DNA from: Alphaproteobacteria bacterium
GTDB lineage: Bacteria; Pseudomonadota; Alphaproteobacteria; Rs-D84
Assembly: GCA_017383325.1 (NCBI GenBank)
Contig: JAFNYG010000035.1
Coordinates: 1-13,691 of the forward strand
Direction of reading: 5' to 3'
DNA: 13,691 nt
The position numbers and the translations under genes are program-made. Within the stretch, counting starts at the first letter, position 1; the number at the start of each line of letters is the position of its first letter. Shown here one piece after another: positions 6,229 through 13,691 of this stretch. A model generated the notes under the pieces. It made no database searches and was not told where the DNA came from. It saw only the letters and a list, made by a program, of their open reading frames with translations.

Positions 6229-6264
6229 GAAGGCATAAATCACAATTTTGTTTCTTTATGCCTT
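6223..6264 (-). terminator. Probable terminator after yidC
   Basis: AAGGCATAAA and TTTATGCCTT form a perfect 10-bp inverted repeat (6230-6239 with 6255-6264) whose loop itself contains ACAATTTTGT, so the stem can extend. On the minus strand it is followed by CTTGTTTTG, a short T-rich run that is also the -35 box of the next operon. The T run is weak, so termination may be partial. Confidence 0.6.
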
Positions 6265-6278
6265 GCTGTTGAAAAAAA

Positions 6279-7841
6279 CTAAGCGGCGCGTTTTTTGATA
6301 ATCTGCATTTGGATGATTCCAAAGATGTTCGAAACCGTCCAATACAAAACCAATCCCGCCGGCATCCACGCAAACATTACAGTAAACAGTATCGGCATCC
6401 AACGCATCATACGCTGGGTCTGGGCGGCAATGTCATTGCCATTGGTGGTTTTGTTTTTTGGCGACTGCAAACGTTGCTGCAGGTACATTGTCACACCCAT
6501 TAATATCGGCAATATAAAGTACGGATCCATCGCAGATAAATCCGATATCCACAAGAATCCCGCATTACGCATCTGAACAGATACCAATAACGCCTTGTAC
6601 AAAGCAAAGAATATCGGAATCTGAATCAGCATCGGCAAGCACCCAGACATAGGCGATGTTTTGTGCGTCTGATACAGTTTCATCATTTCCATTTGCAGGC
6701 GCATCTTGTCATTTGCGTACAATTTTTGGATACGCTGCATTTCAGGCTGCATCTTTTGCATTGCAGCCATTGATACGTATGATTTACGCGTCAGTGGCCA
6801 CATCAACAAACGCAATAAAATCGTCATGATGATAATCGCAACACCGTAATTCATCACAACATGGTGAATGCCATTTAATACCCACAACATCGGACGCGCC
6901 AAAAACCAGAACCAACCGTAATCTATGGTTTCAACAACACCCGGTATCTTGGATTCGACGGCACCCAAAACCGTTTGATCGCGCGGACCGGTAAATACAT
7001 TTGTCGTGACAGTAACCGTCGCCCCATTCGCAACCGGCACCGCAGACGCCGCAGTGTCAGTCGTATATTTGTCACCTGATTTCTTGACGCGTATTGTCTG
7101 GTCGGGTGAATCAATAGATACAAGCGTTTCCCAATACTGGTCTGCAAACCCCGCAAAACCATTAGTGGTTGAATACGCGTACGATTTTTTATCCAACCTG
7201 GCCCATGGGACTTCTTCGGTATCTGAATTTACATACGCAACCGCACCACTGGTAACACCGGATGCAGATTTCATATCATTGTCACGGACAATGCGTGCAT
7301 ATGGCGCAAATGCAACATCATGACCAGATTTATTGGTAATCGTATCAGTTATCGTCAACGTGTAATCATCCGCAGTAACAGAACGAACAAATTCAACACC
7401 ATCGGAATTACGCCATGAAAATGCGTTATCGTTTTGTTTCCACACAGTCGTTGGGACAGGTGCGGTTGTACCAGTGGATATTAAGCCAACCTCTATAAAA
7501 TTATTATCTGCACCCAACAAGACAACATTGTCATCTGAATTTGGCGCAACATTAAAATCAGATAATTTTACATCTGATATGCGCAAACCTTGGACTGTGG
7601 CGTCTATTTTACCAGATGAAATATGCGTCACAGGAACCGATGATAAATCAACTGTCATGGGGGTGACGTCCGTGGTCTGGACAGGCTGTTTTGGCGACAT
7701 GAACATTCCAATCATCCACCACGCCGCAATGAATATCAATGTCCACCATAAAAATCCAGAAAATGGTGACTTCTTTTCTGTGGCGCTTTTGTTCGCGTTC
7801 CACATATTAAAACCTGAATTTTTATCCATATATTTAACCAT
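6279..7841 (-). CDS. yidC: YidC/Oxa1-family membrane protein insertase
   Basis: This 520-residue protein is the Gram-negative form of YidC, which inserts and folds inner-membrane proteins alone or with SecYEG. The first membrane segment is at 27-48, then a periplasmic P1 domain to about 300. The conserved insertase core follows: YGWFWFLARPML (308-319), the helix holding the groove Arg (ILLRLLMWPLT, Arg344), a Met- and Lys-rich cytoplasmic coiled coil (360-392), SPMSGCLPMLIQIPIFFALY (396-415) and the last helices to a basic tail. The open frame starts at 7874, inside lspA. I chose the ATG at 7841, two bases after the lspA stop with AAGGGTGG as Shine-Dalgarno; 7829 is an alternative. It is cotranscribed with lspA, an unusual partner since yidC often follows rpmH-rnpA. 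Confidence 0.97.
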   Translation of the reverse strand: MVKYMDKNSGFNMWNANKSATEKKSPFSGFLWWTLIFIAAWWMIGMFMSPKQPVQTTDVTPMTVDLSSVPVTHISSGKIDATVQGLRISDVKLSDFNVAPNSDDNVVLLGADNNFIEVGLISTGTTAPVPTTVWKQNDNAFSWRNSDGVEFVRSVTADDYTLTITDTITNKSGHDVAFAPYARIVRDNDMKSASGVTSGAVAYVNSDTEEVPWARLDKKSYAYSTTNGFAGFADQYWETLVSIDSPDQTIRVKKSGDKYTTDTAASAVPVANGATVTVTTNVFTGPRDQTVLGAVESKIPGVVETIDYGWFWFLARPMLWVLNGIHHVVMNYGVAIIIMTILLRLLMWPLTRKSYVSMAAMQKMQPEMQRIQKLYANDKMRLQMEMMKLYQTHKTSPMSGCLPMLIQIPIFFALYKALLVSVQMRNAGFLWISDLSAMDPYFILPILMGVTMYLQQRLQSPKNKTTNGNDIAAQTQRMMRWMPILFTVMFAWMPAGLVLYWTVSNIFGIIQMQIIKKRAA

Positions 7842-7843
7842 GA

Positions 7844-8380
7844 TTATTTTCCACCCTTTATATTTCTTAAACACTTACGACGCGCAATGTACATGCACAA
7901 TAAATACAAGCCAACACCAATAACAATACAGATGTCCGCAATGTTAAATGCAGGCCAATGCCAGCCGCCAATATGAAAATCCAGAAAATCTATTACCGCA
8001 CCAAAACGTACCCTATCAATTAAATTTCCAATCGCACCGCCAATAATTAATGACAGGGGTACAACTTCGTACCGGGGGGCACGACGAATCGTGTAATACA
8101 AAATAAAACCTGTAATAAACCCAGTTGCGACAATCAATATTATCGGTGCCGATTCGCCCATCGCACGGAATAACGAAAACGACGTACCCGGATTCCAGGT
8201 AAACACAATGTTGAAAAAATCAAATATGTGTGCCATTAAATATGGCACAGGAACAATATCCCATGCGGCCCCAACCATTGGGACTGTGCCAGTGATTAAA
8301 TAAAGTAATATACCCTTGGACAATTGATCCAAAAATATTGCGCCAAAAACTATTGATAAAATAATTGTTAATTTTTTCAT
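7844..8380 (-). CDS. lspA: Lipoprotein signal peptidase (signal peptidase II)
   Basis: This 178-residue inner-membrane aspartyl protease removes signal peptides from diacylglyceryl-modified prolipoproteins. The family motifs are present: LDQLSK (17-22), WNPGTSFSLF (62-71), GGAIGNLIDR (114-123) with the first catalytic Asp122, and VIDFLDF to PAFNIAD (129-149) with the second, Asp149. Four hydrophobic segments are visible and the length is normal. The open frame begins at 8434, but the promoter at 8406-8434 places transcription start near 8399, which excludes that ATG. The ATG at 8380 has GGAAAGA seven bases upstream; 8395 is less likely. Its small C-terminal extension overlaps the Shine-Dalgarno of yidC. 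The predicted lipoprotein at 3383-3637 is a likely substrate. Confidence 0.96.
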   Translation of the reverse strand: MKKLTIILSIVFGAIFLDQLSKGILLYLITGTVPMVGAAWDIVPVPYLMAHIFDFFNIVFTWNPGTSFSLFRAMGESAPIILIVATGFITGFILYYTIRRAPRYEVVPLSLIIGGAIGNLIDRVRFGAVIDFLDFHIGGWHWPAFNIADICIVIGVGLYLLCMYIARRKCLRNIKGGK

Positions 8381-8405
8381 GTGTGATCTTTCCATACCGG
8401 TTGTA

Positions 8406-8434
8406 AATATAACAATACGAATAATGAATTGCAA
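8406..8434 (-). promoter_or_regulatory. lspA-yidC promoter
   Basis: A -35 box TTGCAA (8429-8434) and a -10 box TATATT (8406-8411) are separated by 17 bases. The predicted start near 8399 gives a leader of about 18 bases with the lspA Shine-Dalgarno. The -35 box touches the T run of the terminator of the upstream antiporter gene. Confidence 0.6.
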
Positions 8435-8460
8435 TTAAAAATCCCCAAAACAATGGGGAT
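8432..8460 (-). terminator. Terminator of the recR-rsmA-antiporter operon
   Basis: ATCCCC pairs with GGGGAT around an 8-base loop (8441-8460) just after the antiporter stop at 8467. On the minus strand it is followed by TTTTTAATT. The T run merges into the -35 box of lspA. Confidence 0.75.
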
Positions 8461-8466
8461 ATTATA

Positions 8467-10176
8467 TTAATCACGCTTGTCCGATATAACCGTCGATAAT
8501 TCTGAATAATTATTGCTGCGCATGCGACATACCAGTTCATCAATTTTTTTATCTGACACGCCCGAATTTGCCAATACGTTGTACCCCAACATAAATGATG
8601 ATTCAATAGTTTCAGGCAATGCAGTTTCAACCCCTTCGCGCATCAACATTTGGGAATCCGCCAAATTGCGGGCACGTGCAAATATTTTTATGCGGGGCGC
8701 AATTGATTTTACCGTCAGGATACACTTTCGCGCCGTCGCCGCATTATCCAGCGCAACAACAACCGATTTTACCCGACGTGGCTTTAACCCAAGTTCGGAC
8801 AAAACGTCACCATTCGTTGTATCACCATAAACAACATTAAAGCCCATTTCACGACCCATCATTACAGAATTTACATCCAAATCAATCGCCAGATATGGAA
8901 TGTTTTGCGCGTCCAACATCTGGCACACAATCTGGCCAACGCGCCCGAAACCACAAACAATTACTTCAGGCTGAATTTCAGTTTTGCCATCATCTGATGC
9001 ACGTGAAAAATGTTGGGGGAACAGTTTTCCACGACGCTGTAAATAATCATGCAGACACAACAACAGCGGTGTCGTCATTATAGATAAAATAATTATAGCC
9101 GTCAGAATTTCTTCGTGCCCAGATGGTATTGCGTTTATGCCACTGGTCTTCATCGTTTGCAGCATCAACAATGCAAATTCACCACCCTGGGCCAATATCA
9201 ATGCAATCATCATAGAATCATGCAGATTTACACCGCGCACACGCGCAACCATGTATATCGCAAAAAACTTTAACACCATAAAACCAATCAGCCCCAGCAA
9301 AACAACATACCAATGTTCTGACAAGAAATGCAGATTTAAACCCATCCCTAATGATATAAAGAACAGCGCCAAAAACAGTGTTGCGTATGGCGAAATCTCG
9401 GCTGTGATTTGATGACGATATATCGTTTCAGACATTAACATACCAGCCAAAAATGCCCCCAGCCCCGCTGGCATTCCCATCAAATCAACTAAAACAGCCC
9501 AAACAACAATGTTCAGCATAACCGCCAACAAAAATGCCTCTTTGGATTTTAGTTTGCTGACCTGGCGCAATATGGGTGTCATAACAAAACGACCAAGGAT
9601 AATTACAGACAATATCAGCGTCACAGACACCACCGCAACATCAATGGCAGCAGCACCCAGGCTGAACGATTTTCCAGAAAACACCGGCAACATTGCCAAC
9701 AATGGAATCGACAATAAATCCTGGAACAGTAATATCGAAAATGTTTGACGGCCCATTTCGGTATTCAGCTGGTTTCGATCGGTCAATAATTGCAAGTCAG
9801 CCGATGTACTGGACATCGCCAGCATCAGCGCCACCATTATACAACCAACAATTGTCCAACCCGTAAATCCAAACAACAGTGGAAACAGCATTACAGCAAC
9901 CATTAAAACCTGGGCGGCGCCAAATCCGAAAATCGTGCGACGCATGCGCCACAGGCGACGAATGTTTATTTCCAACCCAATATTGAACCATAAAAACATA
10001 ATCCCCATATCACCCAGGAATGTCCATGTTTCAGATAATTCGAACAAATTAAATACGTATGGGCCGGATAAAACACCCGCCAATAAAAAAGCCGCCAACG
10101 CACCAATACGCGCCATACGCAACATATAAACCAAAACAAAAACAATCGCGAAAAACGCCAATAATGATAAAGACAT
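8467..10176 (-). CDS. Monovalent cation:proton antiporter, CPA2/Kef type, with TrkA-N (RCK) domain
   Basis: This 569-residue protein has about a dozen hydrophobic segments (residues 1-378) followed by a cytoplasmic NAD-binding RCK domain. Visible CPA2 features are FNIGLEI (64-70), FQDLLSIPLL (151-160) and PAGLGAFLAGMLMSE (236-250). The RCK domain starts near 404 with CGFGRVGQ (408-415), acidic residues at 432-434 for ribose binding, and VYGDTTNGDVL (449-459). The closest named relatives are KefB/KefC, glutathione-gated K+/H+ efflux systems, but ion choice and gating cannot be read from sequence, so I give no symbol. The start at 10176 has a strong Shine-Dalgarno AGGAGGGG (10180-10187), with a second G-run AAGGGGG further upstream. 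It follows rsmA by 29 bases and is the last gene of the recR-rsmA operon. Confidence 0.93.
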   Translation of the reverse strand: MSLSLLAFFAIVFVLVYMLRMARIGALAAFLLAGVLSGPYVFNLFELSETWTFLGDMGIMFLWFNIGLEINIRRLWRMRRTIFGFGAAQVLMVAVMLFPLLFGFTGWTIVGCIMVALMLAMSSTSADLQLLTDRNQLNTEMGRQTFSILLFQDLLSIPLLAMLPVFSGKSFSLGAAAIDVAVVSVTLILSVIILGRFVMTPILRQVSKLKSKEAFLLAVMLNIVVWAVLVDLMGMPAGLGAFLAGMLMSETIYRHQITAEISPYATLFLALFFISLGMGLNLHFLSEHWYVVLLGLIGFMVLKFFAIYMVARVRGVNLHDSMMIALILAQGGEFALLMLQTMKTSGINAIPSGHEEILTAIIILSIMTTPLLLCLHDYLQRRGKLFPQHFSRASDDGKTEIQPEVIVCGFGRVGQIVCQMLDAQNIPYLAIDLDVNSVMMGREMGFNVVYGDTTNGDVLSELGLKPRRVKSVVVALDNAATARKCILTVKSIAPRIKIFARARNLADSQMLMREGVETALPETIESSFMLGYNVLANSGVSDKKIDELVCRMRSNNYSELSTVISDKRD

Positions 10177-10205
10177 ATTCCCCTCCTGCCCCCTTGATAG
10201 AAAGA

Positions 10206-11030
10206 CTATAGCAAATTATTTGCCAACGTTGCAAATGTTTCTGGCGATAAATTTTCAGCACGTTCGGTCCCAGTCAAACCAAAACAAGCCCAATCAACAT
10301 TCGGTAAAATTCCACGTATCATCTTGCGGCGCTGGCCAAATAATTTGGCGGTTATTTGTTCAATCTTGGTCAAATCTGCGATACGCGAAATTTTTTCTGG
10401 ATTGGGAATAATCTGAACAACCGCCGATTGAACCTTTGGCATGGGAACAAATGCAGTATTTGGAACATCAAACAAAATGCGCGCATCCGCAATCAGTGAT
10501 GTCAGCACCGCCAGACGACCATAATGCGCGTCACCTGGGCGCGCGATGATACGTTGTGCAACCTCGCGCTGGAACATCAAGGTTAATGATTTTATCGATT
10601 CGCCTGCCGCAATTTTTTGCAGCCAGCCAACCAATAATTGCGTACCAACATTATATGGCAAATTTGCGCATATCGCATATTCTGTCAATCCCAATGCAGA
10701 AAAATCAACACGCAACGCATCATCGTAAATAACACCAAGCCGCCCCGATGACGCATCAATAACACGGGATAAAATTGGGGCGGTTGTTTTATCTTTTTCA
10801 ATCGCGACAACACGCGGGGCGCCTGCAATCAAAATGGCACGTGTCAAGCCCGCGGGACCTGGCCCAACTTCGACCACAGGGATATGCGCGATATCAGGAA
10901 CACTGCGCGCAATACGCCCCGTCAAATTCAAATCAAATAAAAAGTTTTGACCAAACTGTTTCTTGGGTTCCAGACCGCATTCGCGCATCATTTCTGATAC
11001 AGGTGGCAGACTTGCAATCTTGTCAATCAT
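10206..11030 (-). CDS. rsmA: 16S rRNA (adenine1518/1519-N6) dimethyltransferase
   Basis: This 274-residue protein is RsmA (KsgA), which uses S-adenosylmethionine to dimethylate two adjacent adenines in the terminal hairpin of 16S rRNA late in small-subunit assembly. The N-terminal KKQFGQNFLFD (23-33), the SAM-binding EVGPGPAGLT (54-63), the acidic EKD (78-80) and the catalytic NLPYN (123-127) are all present. FVPMPKVQSAVV and KLFGQRRKMIR are the usual later motifs. The length is typical. The ATG at 11030 overlaps the recR stop as ATGA, so translation is coupled. The G-run GGGGGG about 13 bases upstream is a poor Shine-Dalgarno, consistent with reliance on coupling. Confidence 0.97.
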   Translation of the reverse strand: MIDKIASLPPVSEMMRECGLEPKKQFGQNFLFDLNLTGRIARSVPDIAHIPVVEVGPGPAGLTRAILIAGAPRVVAIEKDKTTAPILSRVIDASSGRLGVIYDDALRVDFSALGLTEYAICANLPYNVGTQLLVGWLQKIAAGESIKSLTLMFQREVAQRIIARPGDAHYGRLAVLTSLIADARILFDVPNTAFVPMPKVQSAVVQIIPNPEKISRIADLTKIEQITAKLFGQRRKMIRGILPNVDWACFGLTGTERAENLSPETFATLANNLL

Positions 11031-11626
11031 AATAATTTACGCCCCCCAAACGCCAATGTTAATGTGCCATCATCCAAATAATCTAGATCCCCACCCAGCG
11101 GAACACCAGACGCCAATTCAGAAAAACGTACATCAGCAGTATCGCCAAGTGACGACATAATATAATGCTGGGTCGTTTTGCCTTCGACAGTGTTGGGCAA
11201 GGCAAATATAACCTCGGCTATTTTTTCGTTTGTAATTCGCGCAGATAAATTTGCAATGTTTAAATCCTGGGGCAATATGCCAGACGCACCCGATAATAAT
11301 CCACCAATTATATGATAACGACCATGAAAAACCGATGATTTTTCCAGCGTCCAAACATCCGACAGGTCACGAACAATGCACAACTGGCCATTTGCACGTG
11401 ACGCGTCACGACAAAATTCACACAGAGACAAACCGCGATCTGTTAAAACACCACAACATGGACACGGCGCAATATTTTCCATCGCATCAACAATCGCAGA
11501 TGCCAACGCAGACGCGCGCCCGGTTTTATCCTGTAATAAATGCAGTGCAATACGCTGGCCACCACGCGAACCAACACGTGGCAGTTTTGAAAATAATTTT
11601 ATTAACTTTTCAATCCTTGGATTCAT
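11027..11626 (-). CDS. recR: Recombination mediator protein RecR
   Basis: This 199-residue cytoplasmic protein is RecR, which with RecO and RecF loads RecA on gapped DNA. The N-terminal helix-hairpin-helix region includes LPRVGSRGGQRIALHLL (15-31). A four-Cys zinc motif lies at 55-58 (CPCC) and 69-72 (CEFC). The Toprim domain follows from about residue 80, with YHIIGGLLSG (104-113). The C-terminal GVPLGGDLDYLDDGTL (174-189) is diagnostic. The gene starts 15 bases after the dacA-like stop. A promoter with its -35 box inside that upstream gene puts transcription start about three bases before the ATG, and no Shine-Dalgarno is present. The usual partner dnaX is not next to it; the 3' end is coupled to rsmA. 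Confidence 0.97.
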   Translation of the reverse strand: MNPRIEKLIKLFSKLPRVGSRGGQRIALHLLQDKTGRASALASAIVDAMENIAPCPCCGVLTDRGLSLCEFCRDASRANGQLCIVRDLSDVWTLEKSSVFHGRYHIIGGLLSGASGILPQDLNIANLSARITNEKIAEVIFALPNTVEGKTTQHYIMSSLGDTADVRFSELASGVPLGGDLDYLDDGTLTLAFGGRKLL

Positions 11627-11635
11627 AGTGTATAT

Positions 11636-11664
11636 AAAATACTAATGAAAAACGTAGCTGTCAA
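11636..11664 (-). promoter_or_regulatory. recR operon promoter, near-leaderless
   Basis: A perfect -35 box TTGACA (11659-11664) lies in the last codons of the carboxypeptidase gene. A -10 box TATTTT (11636-11641) follows 17 bases later. The predicted start at 11629 leaves a three-base leader before the ATG at 11626. Confidence 0.6.
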
Positions 11665-12817
11665 TCCCGTTTGCAGATGCAGATGATTTTAATTGACCGG
11701 CGGCACTGTCGGTCAAGCCATATACGCGCACACGATACAGCCCTGTGCCGGTCGGTTCCAGAACAGCGTCTGCACCCAATATTTTTTTTACCTTGGCAAC
11801 CTGGGCCTGGGCAGCAGATTCAGAAGAAAACGCCCCGAACTGAACACCGGCACCCCCTGTTTTTGTCGCGACAGTCGACGCACCTGAATACTTTGGCATG
11901 GCCTGTGATGTTGCAGTATTGTATGCTGATGTAAATGTCGTTGGCGAAACCGCCGCCTGTTGTGCGGGCGCGGCTGCGGTTTGAACAGGTGGCACATATG
12001 TATTTTTTACGACGGGCTGTTCCCCAGTATTTAACATAGAAAAGCCACGATTTAACATCTGGGCAGCAACATTCGCACGCACGTCTTTGTTTTCCGCCCC
12101 CAAGACCACAGACATTAAATGCGCGTTCCCACGATGCGCCGTCGCAACAAGTGAATATTTTGACTTTTTGGTGTAGCCCGTCTTCATCCCGTCACAGCCA
12201 TTAAAAGACGTCAGCAGGCGATTGCCATTTGTGTACGTTTTGCCATTGTACGTCCACGATTTAATGCCAAAAAAATGCCAGTACTGTGGGAAATGCTTGT
12301 AAACGGCCATTGATAATAATGCAATATCACGCGCCGTAGACATGTGATCGTCGTTTGGCAGACCAGATGAATTTTCAAAATTTGTATTGCTTAGCCCGAT
12401 TTCACGCGCAACACGTGTCATCAAATCTGCAAACGATTCTTCCTGGCCGCCCTTTAAATTTTCAGCCAATACGCGCGCAACATCATTTGCGCTGTATACA
12501 GCAACAGCTTTTATCGCGTCTTCTACCTGAATCTTGGACCCCGCAGCCAGCCCCAGTTTTACAGGCTCTGCATTTGCGGCAGATTGTGAAACAATTAAAT
12601 AATCATTCAGACTTAATCGCCCATGTTCCAATGCATCAAATGTTAAATATAATGTCATTATTTTTGTTAGGCTGGCAGGATAATTTAATTGATTTGCATT
12701 TTCTTGGTACAGTACACGCCCTGTATCCATATCCGCAACCAAGGCCGCACGATATTGGGCGGCATCCGCACCCATACAAATAAACATTGCTGATATCAGG
12801 AATAACATTCTTCTCAT
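11642..12817 (-). CDS. dacA: D-alanyl-D-alanine carboxypeptidase (S11) with SPOR domain
   Basis: This 391-residue exported enzyme trims the terminal D-Ala of peptidoglycan stem peptides, controlling cross-linking. A signal peptide covers residues 1-19 (ending GADA). The penicillin-binding motifs of family S11 are SLTK (49-52), SAN (109-111) and KTG (212-214). A Pro/Ala/Thr-rich linker (265-320) leads to a SPOR domain (322-391, starting GAGVQFGAF with YRVRVYG later), which binds denuded glycan and often localises proteins to the septum; this fusion is common in Alphaproteobacteria. The open frame extends to 12841. The promoter at 12825-12854 places transcription start at or next to the ATG at 12817, so I chose that start; 12808 is possible. 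No terminator is seen at the 3' end, so readthrough into recR is likely. The symbol is a family-level choice. Confidence 0.93.
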   Translation of the reverse strand: MRRMLFLISAMFICMGADAAQYRAALVADMDTGRVLYQENANQLNYPASLTKIMTLYLTFDALEHGRLSLNDYLIVSQSAANAEPVKLGLAAGSKIQVEDAIKAVAVYSANDVARVLAENLKGGQEESFADLMTRVAREIGLSNTNFENSSGLPNDDHMSTARDIALLSMAVYKHFPQYWHFFGIKSWTYNGKTYTNGNRLLTSFNGCDGMKTGYTKKSKYSLVATAHRGNAHLMSVVLGAENKDVRANVAAQMLNRGFSMLNTGEQPVVKNTYVPPVQTAAAPAQQAAVSPTTFTSAYNTATSQAMPKYSGASTVATKTGGAGVQFGAFSSESAAQAQVAKVKKILGADAVLEPTGTGLYRVRVYGLTDSAAGQLKSSASANGIDSYVFH

Positions 12818-12824
12818 AAAAGTA

Positions 12825-12854
12825 ATGTTAGTAAAAAACAAATAGCCGGGTCAA
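12825..12854 (-). promoter_or_regulatory. dacA promoter, predicted leaderless
   Basis: A -35 box TTGACC (12849-12854) and a -10 box TAACAT (12825-12830) are 18 bases apart. The seventh to eighth base after the -10 box is the A of the ATG at 12817. No Shine-Dalgarno is present. Confidence 0.5.
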
Positions 12855-12857
12855 CAA

Positions 12858-12886
12858 ATAAAAAAAATCCCCCGAACGGGGGATTG
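12858..12886 (-). terminator. Terminator of the TPR-protein gene
   Basis: A perfect 9-bp stem AATCCCCCG / CGGGGGATT (12866-12885) with a tight loop is followed on the minus strand by an eight-base T run (12859-12866). It lies seven bases after the stop at 12893 and just upstream of the dacA promoter. Confidence 0.93.
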
Positions 12887-12892
12887 TTATTT

Positions 12893-13691
12893 TTACTGAA
12901 CTGTTTCAACTGCGGCAACCTCTTCTGTCACCGTGGGTTCAGATGGTTCGACCTGGACAGATTCTGGTTCGGATGGAACACTTTCTGGTTCGGCCGGCAC
13001 GTTTGTTTTTTCCAGTTCGGAAATCAATCCACGAATTCTGTCTGCAGTTTCTGCATCGTTTAATGCAACTGCAATTGTATAGGATGATTCCAAATCTGTA
13101 CGTGCCGCATCAGGATTGCCCAGGCTTAAATTCAATGCAGCTGATTTTTCAAAGTATGCCATTGCGCGACTGGATAAAGATTCACGTTCTTCCATTGTTG
13201 GGGCACCCTGAATCTGTTCAGAAATTACACGAATCGCAGATGCATAATCAGATATTGCATCCGCATAGTTACCCAACGCGGTATAAGCTTCGGCGCGTTC
13301 TGCATAAACAGATGGATTTACAACACCTTCTGGACGGGCCAATGAATTGGTATAATCTGCAATTGCACCCTGCCAGTTTTTCGTCCATAGATTCAGCTGG
13401 CCACGTTTGGCATATAAATCACGCATTTGCAATGCAACACTAGGATTCGAACTATTCGCAGCCAAAGCATTGTTAATGTCGTTCATTGCTGCAGAATAAT
13501 CTTCTAAACGAGCGTACAACAAAGAACGATCATAATATGCAACCGCGTTCGCAGGATCTTTTGACAAAGCCGCATTAAAGTCGGACATCGCATTATTATA
13601 ATCACCGGCCTGCATGTAGGCTTCGCCCCTTAGGATATATGTATCAACCGATGCAGCACCAGCGTCAATCGCAGCAGTCAAATCTGCAATC
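12893..13691 (-). CDS. TPR-repeat protein, C-terminal part (partial at right edge)
   Basis: The 265 visible residues are made of about five tetratricopeptide repeats, recognisable by YILRGEAYMQAGDYNNAMSD, AYYDRSLLYARLEDYSAAMND, DLYAKRGQLNLWTKNWQGAI and VYAERAEAYTALGNYADAI. TPRs are protein-protein interaction scaffolds, and the partner cannot be named. A Glu/Pro/Ser/Val-rich acidic tail of roughly 35 residues with repeated EPESV and SEP words ends the protein. The frame is open to the window edge with repeat-like residues (IADL) before the TTG at 13681, so the true start lies outside and that TTG should not be taken as a start. The stop is followed directly by a strong terminator. Whether it is periplasmic depends on the missing N-terminus. 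Confidence 0.88.
   Translation of the reverse strand, partial: IADLTAAIDAGAASVDTYILRGEAYMQAGDYNNAMSDFNAALSKDPANAVAYYDRSLLYARLEDYSAAMNDINNALAANSSNPSVALQMRDLYAKRGQLNLWTKNWQGAIADYTNSLARPEGVVNPSVYAERAEAYTALGNYADAISDYASAIRVISEQIQGAPTMEERESLSSRAMAYFEKSAALNLSLGNPDAARTDLESSYTIAVALNDAETADRIRGLISELEKTNVPAEPESVPSEPESVQVEPSEPTVTEEVAAVETVQ

Noticed and set aside
7474..7923. 149-codon plus-strand open frame spanning the yidC start
   Set aside because: It is antisense to yidC and the lspA end and shows no protein signature.
8165..8200. LspA motif NPGTSFSLF instead of the textbook NxGxAF form
   Set aside because: Ser in place of Ala here is, to my knowledge, common in alphaproteobacterial LspA, and both catalytic Asp residues are present.
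12943..13443. 166-codon plus-strand open frame
   Set aside because: It is antisense to the TPR-repeat gene, has no promoter or Shine-Dalgarno, and has no recognisable protein character.
1..13691. CRISPR arrays, insertion sequences, integrase attachment sites
   Set aside because: I saw no regularly spaced repeats, transposase-like proteins or flanking direct repeats; tRNA-Asp shows no partial copy nearby that would mark an integration site.

Overview
This window looks like a housekeeping stretch of an AT-rich Gram-negative chromosome, most likely a host-associated or uncultured member of the Alphaproteobacteria. That placement is an inference. It rests on a D,D-carboxypeptidase carrying a C-terminal SPOR domain, a ComEC without a metallo-beta-lactamase domain, a YidC with a long periplasmic domain, a lipoprotein plus LspA, and the general flavour of the proteins. 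No 16S gene is present to confirm it. Nearly everything is on the minus strand; comEC is the one plus-strand gene.

Layout from left to right. The 5' part of pyrG (CTP synthase, minus) runs off the left edge and is divergent from comEC (plus). The two promoters sit back to back with -35 boxes forming one palindrome. A bidirectional terminator separates comEC from the rplU-rpmA (L21-L27) operon. Next come tRNA-Asp(GTC) with its own promoter and terminator, a small predicted lipoprotein gene, and a two-gene operon of unrecognised function (3707-6189). Then lspA-yidC (envelope biogenesis), recR-rsmA-kef (recombination repair, 16S rRNA methylation, monovalent cation/H+ antiport), a dacA-type carboxypeptidase with a SPOR domain, and the C-terminal part of a TPR-repeat protein that continues past the right edge.

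The accessory-looking part is the operon at 3707-6189. Its first gene encodes an exported protein with four small-residue, glycine-rich hydrophobic segments and six cysteines in the mature part. Its second gene overlaps by ATGA and encodes an exported, cysteine-rich S1 trypsin-like domain fused to a domain with an RNNNPGNI motif of the kind seen in proteins annotated as phage 'structural protein P5'. The S1 domain keeps the His and Asp positions of the triad, but the nucleophile position reads Gly (GDGGS rather than GDSGS). It therefore looks like a pseudoprotease that may bind rather than cleave. The pair is the best candidate for an undescribed secreted or cell-surface system here.

A second theme is gene expression. 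Four promoters (comEC, the unknown operon, recR, dacA) place the predicted transcription start 0 to 4 bases from the ATG, with no Shine-Dalgarno sequence, which suggests leaderless mRNAs. Genes with real leaders or inside operons mostly have purine-rich Shine-Dalgarno sites, three of them with an AAGGGGG core. Start codons were moved inward for rplU, the lipoprotein, the S1-like gene, yidC, lspA and dacA on the basis of promoters, Shine-Dalgarno sites or signal peptides.
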